This document shows positions 8,901-13,934 of a stretch of 19,816 nt of DNA, piece by piece. The stretch comes from Chrysochromulina parva (taxonomy: Eukaryota > Haptophyta > Prymnesiales > Chrysochromulinaceae). The stretch spans positions 1-19,816 of the forward strand of contig PJAB01000849.1 of assembly GCA_002887195.1 (NCBI GenBank), read 5' to 3'. Position 1 is the stretch's first letter. The number at the start of each line of letters is the position of its first letter. The notes below the pieces were generated by a model that made no database searches, was not told the DNA's origin, and saw only the letters and a list, made by a program, of their open reading frames with translations. The position numbers and the translations under genes were made by a program.

Positions 8901-9923
8901 TACTCGAGCATGGGCGGCGGCGGCGGCGGCGGCGGCACGGTCGCTGTCCTCACCGGTTATGCATTCGCGGCGACCCAAACGGTTGTCCGAGACGGGCGAG
9001 GCGGTCGGTTTGGGCCGTTGCGACCGACGGTTGTAACGGTTGTCCGCCGTTGCAACGAGCTCGCGAGGCCGCAGCCGCTTGGATTGGTTGATGGGCGTCT
9101 CGACAGGCCGTCCAGCGCTGTCACTGTCAGTGACCGCAGTGACCGCGTGGCCAAGCGCCTCAGACGCCGCATCGGGCGCCGCCTCCTCCACCGCCTCGTC
9201 CACCGCCCCGTCCTCCGCCTCGCACGCCGCCTCTGGCACCGCCTCGGGTGCCCGCTCATCTGCGGCCTCGTCTGCCCGAGGCGCCGCCACTTGTCCAACC
9301 GCCGGCGGTGCCTCCGCTGCCTCTTGCTCGCCCTCTACTACACGCGCCTCGGGACCCGCGGCCTCTGGACCCGGGGCCTCGATGCATCGCACAAGCAGTT
9401 TGATGCCCACGCTCCACGGCACAAACACATTCAGGCCGTGGTTGGGCTCGAGGTCGACGAAACGAAGGCCCGGATGGCGCCAAAAGTTGTGCCCGTTCGA
9501 GACGACGATGAGTCGTTCGGAGCCGGCCGCGCGCGCGCATTCGTGCACGTACTCCACCATGGACCGGCCGAGCCCCTTGCGCTCCTCGTTGCGGTCCACG
9601 GCGAGAAGCAGGAGCTCTGTAAAGTTGCGTTGGCTTGCGCTCGCACGCCGTGGCCGCTCGACGTGCCGGAAGCACGCTGCAACCACCACGCGGCAACGCG
9701 CTACCGTGCCGATGGCACAGCAGTAAGCCTCGCGCTCCTTGGCCGCGAGCGGCCGCTTTGAGAGGTGACAGTGCATCTCGCCCTTCGAGAAGCCAAGCAG
9801 CTTCGAGATGAGCTGCGAGTTGTCCTTCGTGAGCTTACTCGAGGCGAGGCGCGAGGTGAGCAAATCGCACGCCATGCGCTTCGAGGAAACGTCCTCGACG
9901 GTCGTAAACTCGCGCGACATCAT
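3000..9923 (-). CDS. DME-like: DEMETER/ROS1-type DNA glycosylase fused to GNAT, PHD array, HMG box and J domain
   Basis: The product is a 2307-residue nuclear protein predicted to excise 5-methylcytosine (active DNA demethylation) while reading and modifying chromatin. Domains in order: GNAT-like acetyltransferase, about 50-180 (GLG loop at 117-119, FWRHPGLRF at 147-155); disordered Ala/Glu-rich linker; Cys-rich half finger, 377-406; four C4HC3 PHD fingers at 424-480, 557-615, 640-689 and 714-778, each with WVH-x2-C; HhH-GPD glycosylase part 1, about 1050-1220, with hairpin NGLSGK (Lys1186) and FAVD (catalytic Asp1204); HMG-box-like helix block, 1333-1390; [4Fe-4S] motif Cys1718, 1724, 1727, 1733; RRM_DME-like domain, about 2000-2105 (HGTYFAQNEVFEDE); J domain, about 2197-2252, with HPD at 2229-2231. 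The ATG at 9923 has an in-frame TGA 21 codons upstream. No stop interrupts the frame, though an intron of 3n length in the linkers cannot be excluded. The family roles are established knowledge; the combined function is inference. Confidence 0.85.
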   Translation of the reverse strand: MMSREFTTVEDVSSKRMACDLLTSRLASSKLTKDNSQLISKLLGFSKGEMHCHLSKRPLAAKEREAYCCAIGTVARCRVVVAACFRHVERPRRASASQRNFTELLLLAVDRNEERKGLGRSMVEYVHECARAAGSERLIVVSNGHNFWRHPGLRFVDLEPNHGLNVFVPWSVGIKLLVRCIEAPGPEAAGPEARVVEGEQEAAEAPPAVGQVAAPRADEAADERAPEAVPEAACEAEDGAVDEAVEEAAPDAASEALGHAVTAVTDSDSAGRPVETPINQSKRLRPRELVATADNRYNRRSQRPKPTASPVSDNRLGRRECITGEDSDRAAAAAAAAHARVPRSATARGKEPMGRPKTALAPLAGSRGRRRAGEVQCAACEACLSVEDLAHEVQIDGKGRALCEHCAPIVRTREEQIEAQREYCPVCLVAWRNVLDGEELPSIQMLQCGRCELWVHFSCDRLSARQADRWATVEYECPACRQAAPGELLVLPSRRALSTSVACAGCQRTERALDCRCTATPVTPLLVARLGLSEALPQDEVGLCPACTRRCHSDEYCPLCERLYAEPEAGAAAMPEEMLQCESCARWVHVSCEALPVHCTHTVDFDDVHYTCAACRGCRPGEGNVIEQVRLRHWLATDTCPACETKCTTGEEAVGCDRCGVWVHISCEALPAGSAEDFDGDRAYHCAACRGTRFGEGAMIVDARRRQCERAGCCAICFGPWAAEAGVTSKASKRSRSDDDMIACDACGLWVHVACEKLPPASSAAFAEDDATYECPYCSGEPPGRGIQLLERRSRSARGPAAAAVAAGSAPAAAAAAAARASGSGCSTLLPSAAHADPYGTTAITGRARVNPWTLARKAGKAATSTADESVATDQGGLRVTAVPSAIGIAADDASVGLHSTSTQRSPSAEGTEPVAPTTLAGAMPPAAAAVPLAPTGTLLHLPEILPEILTEMCELPGGCVPLARATLGPLPVAAVAAVAAVAAVAYAAGAADGAAAAAAPSGAKVAGAELGDSAAAVAAAVAASEATRARYEACAAAFEPLTAENVERKMQSFNTALEAVYGELPFTRLDWSTSVLGTLVGLICAQTCRNSWSSIGYANLAATFPSAELPNEPDWDLIRQRRPEDIEPCIWHGPYFHMKAERIHALLGRVFEDSGGVATSLERLHQWPSDQIRRYLLSYNGLSGKSIACLLLYRMGRVDFAVDANVLRVMTRLGWLKRIGIYATEGLSSVDRRSAQRAGAILPVGLNDRHLARWLPPPQPKRRLGVGEASGASRALKVPRLAANAPPASPTVWVTLRLGIRGSALAGGNISVSASLACRGALVLAPLDGTPASKSKGPKTAHDIYVEAMRPALSLERPKCSRSELRTLLLLQWKQMDAAERAPWLAKVPVSAAAPDSKALDAAGAASAAAAPLLRPEADDALLSPPRTPALATRPAAKHTPHKRAGPSSFASTASAVNEMMTVAAAAAAARDGARDGARSGGQVEASAPMDEDANVHTAFDVCAVDAAPASLLQEESTIDVRGLTKAAGQVGRGSTSTSVNLASNEYLAADGSTPLRVVGAPRRYCKKHGKYHVCDGTRWTAAADMSGSGGGDGAAVEDEPYAFGEGEGAVPGEGEGEGEGVGSGSTLQGEVPAALAGAPKASTRAKAARPNNSRVGTSGSGTEDIEDGPRNLKRFSKRAQDYMYEVLPTSTPPGSALSALLYRSHVFMITHGAILCGETPQCGDCPLRSNCEYGSLLRADDSTGKGRACFAADSAPLAVVATAASAVAPLIAPLIAAAPLIAGTVAPAAGTVAIAVPIPPAGTGSSDVAQQLTEPLTEHTHAGTGSSDISAIPIEDLDDGVGVQHLATVGSFAMMSMAPSEAPIRDPTVPMALSPLLPSLAPDASAPAPLAFVSSARPLSASAVAIFGCEIGSAAAAGAEVAAMAVAAALAAAEGAAPPPVPPVLLAPPISLPAAPLVLSEASATVPPGGNPLTDRMVYAREVHDPSIAPQHPGDATPRLLLLQGTVGDYARGRLLLSPWTAFQGVFPMHGTYFAQNEVFEDESAGEVRLPLASLGRERRVFLGRSIEGVLRRRSASELATLFRHSFVCIRRFRSSDLRLLPLLLEPPLLLKNKAAPSALAVQLGLTKLVPPAPAAQPPASAAANNVPLPADVEPTAMDVEEEADEDAPDAHHGAPDDATDGTGAARAAHSAAALTTGLRLFALYVAAGGALCMRPAVWRKLMVVLHPDRGGDVRVFQHVSSLKARLDAGEDIGPCQPALQSSAPGCAVEGTPALADELYARLRAELKEVAQRVGGQALKAVEVL
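4463..4616. repeat. AT-rich 14-mer in direct and inverted copies
   Basis: The motif GCAATTAACGGAGC occurs three times directly (4573-4586, 4591-4604, 4603-4616). Its reverse complement GCTCCGTTAATTGC occurs at 4475-4488, with a partial copy at 4463-4472. A further pair of direct repeats, CACTCGATCCCGTGCCGGCG, flanks the inverted part at about 4437 and 4500. All lie in the disordered linker between the Fe-S motif and the RRM_DME-like domain and encode PLIA and AGTGSSD repeats. Confidence 0.8.
5058..5085. repeat. Hexanucleotide (GCCCTC)n, 4.7 copies
   Basis: GCCCTC is repeated without mismatch. On the minus strand it encodes a Gly-Glu dipeptide run in the insert that splits the glycosylase domain, close to an acidic linker (about residues 1606-1622). 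It is a likely length-polymorphic coding minisatellite. Confidence 0.85.
6967..7009. repeat. 9-bp tandem repeat (GCGACAGCT), 4.8 copies
   Basis: Perfect 9-bp units encode an Ala-Ala-Val run (about residues 973-986 of the giant protein) in the linker just before the HhH-GPD domain. The perfect identity between copies suggests recent slippage. Confidence 0.85.
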
Positions 9924-10100
9924 TGAGTAGCGTCGGAGCTCGGCGCTCCCTACAATAGTACGTGCTCGCGTTTCAGGAAATTCAATTCAAGACAAGTCAA
10001 CACATGAGAACAGGAACTCTGGTTACCCCTTGCTTGCCCATCGAACCGGCGTTCCCCGATCCCCTGACGAAACGCACCGTGACGAATCATAACCGTTCTT
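9924..10100. promoter_or_regulatory. Divergent (bidirectional) promoter region
   Basis: Only 177 bp separate the ATG of the - strand glycosylase gene from the ATG of the + strand Kelch/CUB gene, so both promoters must sit here or overlap. The stretch is visibly less GC-rich than its flanks (ggaaattcaattcaagacaa around 9977-9996). No clear TATA box is seen. The assignment rests on geometry only. Confidence 0.5.
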
Positions 10101-12833
10101 ATGCCGCCAGCCGCTCCGCGACCTCTACCGCGACCGCTGCTGTCCCTCCTGCTCCTCTGCCTCTGTGCCGTGCCACTCGCCGCACAACCGACACACGTCT
10201 CGTGGGCGCAAGAGTCTGCTGCCAACAGCGGACCGGGCCTCCGCGCAGGCGTTGCATACTCACCGCAGGCTCTGAGCACGCTCGCCGGCGGCGTGCTCGC
10301 GGACGTGCTATGGATGTTCGGCGGCATCAGCTCGACGCTGCCGCTCAGCTACTCGGATGAGCTGTGGTCGTACAGGAGGACGGACAACTCCTCCTCGTGG
10401 GCGCTCATGCCTCCTGGGAGCTCTGCCATCGACAGGCCAACGCCGCGCGTCGGGAGCGCACTGTGCGCGGTCGGGCACTTTATCTACGTCTACGGCGGTG
10501 CGAGCTTCGCGGCGAATGCGCACGCCGATCTCTACCGCTTCGACACGGCGCAGCGTCAATGGTTGCTCCAGCTGCCGCCCGGCACCGCGCCTGGCGCGCT
10601 CGCCTACCATGCAATGAGCTGCGTGGGCGGCACAGTCTACCTGTCGGGTGGCGAGGACGCGAGTGGCACGCTGCGGAGCAGCACGTACGCGCTCCTGGAC
10701 GCCGGCAATCCGGCGTTGATTCGGTGGAGCAGCCCCGTCATGAGCGGCGCGCCGCCGACGGCGCGCCGCGGCCACTCGCTCACAGCGGCCGACAACTCGC
10801 GCCTGGTGCTCTTCGGTGGGCGCGGCCCGTCTGGCAGCTTTCTGAACGACGCGTACCTGCTCAGGACAGGCACGCTCGAGTGGGTGTCGCTCGCGACGCT
10901 GGGCGCGCGCCCCGCCGGGCGCGAGGGCCACGTCGCCGTCGTGCTCAGCGAGCGTCTGTACGTCTTCGGCGGCGCCGATGCGCTCGGCAGCCGCAACGAC
11001 GTCGTCTCACTCGACCTGAGCTCCCTTATTTGGTCGTACCCGGCGGCAGCGGGCACGCTGCCGACGCCGCGGTGGGGCACGCTCGGCGCGAAGCTCAACG
11101 AGAAGCTCTACGTGTACGGCGGCCTCTCGACGAGCAGCCAGCTGCTCGGCGATATGTGGTCGATGTCGCGTCAGTGCCATGGGCGCGTGCACCTGCGGGC
11201 ATCCCGCGCCACCTTCGCCTCGGGCGAGGGCGTGTACGGGCCGAATGCGCGCTGCGAATGGCTGATCGCGCCCACGGCGCCCGACCGGCAGGTGCGCCTC
11301 TTCTTCTCCGCATTCGGACTCGAGGATGGCGCCGACTACGTGCGCGTGTATGACGGGACCGAGGCGAGCCGCCCGCTGCTCGCGGCCTTCACTGGGCAGG
11401 GGCTGCCACAGTCGCTCGTCTCGAGCAACGGCTCGCTGCTCGTAGTGATGACAACGGATGGATCGACGCAAGACGTCGGCTTTCGCGCGTCCTACTCGAG
11501 CGAGTGTGCTGAAGGCTTCAGGCCGAGCTTCACCAACCCGACGACCGACGACACATGCTATCCTTGCTCTCCGGGTACGTACGCCCCCTCCCCAGGGCTG
11601 CGCGGGTGCACGCCATGCCCGTCGCACGAGTTCCAGCCCGCGTATGGGCAGTCGAGTTGTCTCGAGTGCGCCGCCGCCTCGCGTGCCCCGTACGAAGGCG
11701 CACACGCCGCGTCCGAGTGCCTGTGCTATGTGGGCTTCCACAGCCCCGGAGGCTTGGGTACCGGCTGCGTGGCTTGTCCGAACGGCGCCGAGTGTCCGGG
11801 AGGCGCCTCAGAGGCGATCGTGCACGTGGGCTTCTGCCGGTACAACGCGACGCACACGAAGCCGTGCTGCGAGCCTGATCAGTGCCGGGGTGGCACGGAT
11901 GCCGTGTGCCCAACCGACGTGGGTGCCGCGGGCGCGGACGAGTGCGTCGAGTTCTTGATCCTCACCTTCGGTGTGAACACCTTCATCATCGTGTGCGCGG
12001 TGGTGCTCGGTGCGGCGCTGTGCATGGGCTTGCTCACGTACTACTTCGGCCGGCGTGCGGGCATTGCGTACGGGCTGCGCGACTACATGCGCCAGCTGCA
12101 CCTCTCTAGCGTCGGCCCCAAGCTGGGCAGCGAGATCCACGCGTACACGTCCAACTTTGAGATGCAGACGCAGGCGCCGTCCAACCGGCGCCGGGGGTTC
12201 GAGGTGCTCGAACGAATCACCGAGGAGCCCGCAGGGGTGGGGATGGTCGACGCTAGCACTACGGGTACGGCGCCAAGGGATCCTCGGAATCCGGCCCGAT
12301 TGCTCAATGCGGCGTTACGTGACGCTCCAAAGACATACATGCAAGTGCCGGTGGTCAGCCTGGAGGCCGTCCAGACACTCGAGGCTCGCCTGTGTGCCGC
12401 GTCGCCGAGCGCGGCCGCTGCCGAAGCGGCCGAAGCACCCGTGCCGCCGCTCTCGCTCAGCACGCTGCAGCAAGCCGAGGCTGACCTCTTCCCGCCCTCG
12501 ACGGCCGGGCACAGTTTCGATGCGCGCAGTGCGGACGCGCGCAGTGCGGGCGCCGGGGTGGGCGGCCTGCAACAGGACGGTGCGTCCACTTACGGCGGCA
12601 GCCTGGGAGAGGTTGAGCCCGCCCCACCCACGCCACCACGAGCCAAGAATCGGCTCATGATCAACACCGGCGCACCAAACAATGAGGGACGCTGGTCGCA
12701 GCCGATCAAGTGGACGAGTTCTATGCAGGCGTCGCCAGTCGGATCTTTCCACCCGAGCCTCGCCCCATCCGAAGGCCAAAGCGTCGCAGGGAGGAGCGCG
12801 CGGTACACACGCGAGGGTCAAGACGGACATTGA
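10101..12833 (+). CDS. Type I membrane protein: Kelch repeats, CUB, Cys-rich region, TM, long tail
   Basis: The product is a 910-residue predicted cell-surface or secretory-pathway receptor-like protein. Residues 1-28 form a signal peptide (leucine-rich core, then LAAQP). Six Kelch blades follow, each with a hydrophobic strand and Gly-Gly at about 74, 132, 183, 239, 290 and 340; a six-bladed propeller is expected. A CUB domain spans about 359-469 (Cys359 and Cys469 at the ends, ADYVRVYDG and LLVVMTTDGS strands). A Cys-rich segment (469-612) resembles the GCC2/GCC3 or TNFR-like ephrin-receptor repeats (CSPGTYAPSPGLRGCTPCP). One TM helix lies at about 617-648, then a roughly 260-residue Ser/Pro/Ala-rich cytoplasmic tail without a kinase domain. 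Kelch plus CUB recalls attractin/MEGF8 of animals, but the order differs. It probably binds extracellular protein or glycan ligands; none is identified. The ATG at 10101 is chosen because the signal peptide follows at once. Confidence 0.85.
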   Translation: MPPAAPRPLPRPLLSLLLLCLCAVPLAAQPTHVSWAQESAANSGPGLRAGVAYSPQALSTLAGGVLADVLWMFGGISSTLPLSYSDELWSYRRTDNSSSWALMPPGSSAIDRPTPRVGSALCAVGHFIYVYGGASFAANAHADLYRFDTAQRQWLLQLPPGTAPGALAYHAMSCVGGTVYLSGGEDASGTLRSSTYALLDAGNPALIRWSSPVMSGAPPTARRGHSLTAADNSRLVLFGGRGPSGSFLNDAYLLRTGTLEWVSLATLGARPAGREGHVAVVLSERLYVFGGADALGSRNDVVSLDLSSLIWSYPAAAGTLPTPRWGTLGAKLNEKLYVYGGLSTSSQLLGDMWSMSRQCHGRVHLRASRATFASGEGVYGPNARCEWLIAPTAPDRQVRLFFSAFGLEDGADYVRVYDGTEASRPLLAAFTGQGLPQSLVSSNGSLLVVMTTDGSTQDVGFRASYSSECAEGFRPSFTNPTTDDTCYPCSPGTYAPSPGLRGCTPCPSHEFQPAYGQSSCLECAAASRAPYEGAHAASECLCYVGFHSPGGLGTGCVACPNGAECPGGASEAIVHVGFCRYNATHTKPCCEPDQCRGGTDAVCPTDVGAAGADECVEFLILTFGVNTFIIVCAVVLGAALCMGLLTYYFGRRAGIAYGLRDYMRQLHLSSVGPKLGSEIHAYTSNFEMQTQAPSNRRRGFEVLERITEEPAGVGMVDASTTGTAPRDPRNPARLLNAALRDAPKTYMQVPVVSLEAVQTLEARLCAASPSAAAAEAAEAPVPPLSLSTLQQAEADLFPPSTAGHSFDARSADARSAGAGVGGLQQDGASTYGGSLGEVEPAPPTPPRAKNRLMINTGAPNNEGRWSQPIKWTSSMQASPVGSFHPSLAPSEGQSVAGRSARYTREGQDGH

Positions 12834-12957
12834 GAGCAACGACCCCCCAAATTTCTAATCAAAAATTGACAAATCGACATCTATGTTGCACTCGTACTAA
12901 CCTCTAACGTTACAGCCTTGACTCTTTCTAACTCCTTATCATTCCGGGCATGCTTCC

Positions 12958-13321
12958 ATGCATGCTAGTCGGGCTGATGCGCGGTCACGGGTCACGCGCC
13001 GTGTACGTGGTACCGCGACAGTTGTCCGCGCCGTGATCCCGTCCGTCGCAGACGATTTAGAGCGTGCAGCTAAGCAGTAATACATGCACTGCCCCTTCGC
13101 CTCTCCAGGCTGCCGTTGAAGCTCATTGCGACTCTTCGGCTGCTCAAACGGCGAACGCCGTTTTGCGTTTCAAACGGCCCGCGTACTTTTCCCCGGATCC
13201 CCGCCGTCAATGCAGAAGCTCCTCCATGAACAAGGTAAGCGCCTCGCAATTGGGGTGGCAGCAGCGCTCGCTCTAGTTCAACGACATTGAGCATATCACG
13301 CCTGAGGCTCATCCGCTATAG
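12958..13321 (+). CDS. Possible tiny three-exon gene (hypothetical, weak)
   Basis: I see a possible spliced frame of 71 residues: exon 1 12958-13002 (ATG), exon 2 13109-13234 (42 codons), exon 3 13277-13321 (ending TAG). The first intron (13003-13108, 106 nt) has donor GTACGT and a good acceptor CCTCTCCAG; the second donor is GTAAGC at 13235, but the implied 42-nt intron (acceptor CTCTAG) is unusually short. The phases agree at both joins, an in-frame TGA lies upstream at 12919, and the last exon reads FNDIEHITPEAHPL. No family is recognised. Alternatively exon 2 runs on to the TAG at 13276, or the whole region is only 3' UTR. A perfect 8-bp inverted repeat with a 2-nt loop (AAACGGCG/CGCCGTTT, 13146-13163) sits inside exon 2. 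A competing 80-codon ATG frame exists on the - strand (13070-13312). Confidence 0.25.
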
Positions 13322-13356
13322 CACGACACGGTTGACACATACTTGGTCAATACCGT

Positions 13357-13734
13357 TCATTTCGCATCCGCGTCGAAAATGTCGCCCAACCCTCTCGCAC
13401 GCAAATCGTTCCTCGCGGCGGCGATTTGCTCTCGCAACTCTACAGCGGCGTCCGTGCACTCGCGGAGACGGATCAGGTTGAGCGAGATTGTGCCTAAGGA
13501 CCAGCAGCCAAACCAAATCAGCGCGAGGCACGGTAACTGCGAACATGACATCCGGGAGAGAAGACAAGCACCGTGAGCACGCCTGCTGTCAGAGAGCGTG
13601 ACGCATGTGTGACGTACCGCGGAGACAACTTGCTGGCCGCTCGGCGAGAGCGGGATGGCGAGCTCAAGGTAAAGTGCGAGCCACACAGCGGCTGAGGCGG
13701 TCAGGACGCCAAGGTAGAGCGGCCCGGACTTCAT
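13357..13734 (-). CDS. DPM3: Dolichol-phosphate mannosyltransferase subunit 3 (DPM3)
   Basis: DPM3 is the small ER-membrane stabilising subunit of dolichol-phosphate-mannose synthase. It anchors the catalytic DPM1, which supplies Dol-P-Man for N-glycans, GPI anchors and O-mannosylation. Exon 1 (13618-13734, 39 codons) and exon 2 (13357-13536) give a 98-residue protein, close to the usual 90-95. The first helix is about residues 4-25; IPLSPSGQQVVSA joins directly to LPCLALIWFGCWSLGTI, giving the second helix (about 40-60). The C-terminal amphipathic segment CTDAAVELREQIAAARNDL followed by RARGL is the family hallmark that contacts DPM1. Without splicing, the frame stays open and puts 27 polar residues between the helices, where the family has none; that is why I infer the intron. 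DPM1 is not in the window. Confidence 0.88.
   Translation of the reverse strand: MKSGPLYLGVLTASAAVWLALYLELAIPLSPSGQQVVSAVRHTCVTLSDSRRAHGACLLSRMSCSQLPCLALIWFGCWSLGTISLNLIRLRECTDAAVELREQIAAARNDLRARGLGDIFDADAK
13537..13617 (-). other. In-frame 81-nt intron in DPM3
   Basis: On the minus strand the donor is GCG|GTACGT and the acceptor TGTTCGCAG|TTACC. The intron is exactly 27 codons long and contains no stop, so ORF callers will read through it. Removing it restores the normal spacing between the two membrane helices of DPM3. Confidence 0.8.
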
Positions 13735-13934
13735 TCCTCGAGAACTTGCGCGCCGTTTCGGCGCTAGGAAGCACCGGTCAGTTTCGTCGCGGTCCTCCGC
13801 ACCGCCTCAAAAGACGCCTCCGCACCCACTTCATACAGTCTTCCCGAGTTCATATCCACGTACATCTACACAGGGGCCGCGCAGCACACACACATCCACT
13901 CCACCGACGGACACACATATTTGAGAGCACGGGC
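13735..13934 (-). promoter_or_regulatory. DPM3 5' flank and 3' flank of the SPRY/EF-hand gene
   Basis: The 200 bp between the DPM3 start and the stop of the next - strand gene must hold the DPM3 promoter and 5' UTR together with the 3' UTR of the upstream gene. It has CA-rich stretches (cacacacatccactccacc near 13887) and no recognisable TATA box. The evidence is positional only. Confidence 0.35.

Noticed and set aside
13070..13312. 80-codon ATG frame on the minus strand downstream of DPM3
   Set aside because: No family is recognised and it overlaps the somewhat better supported spliced + strand candidate; kept only as an alternative.
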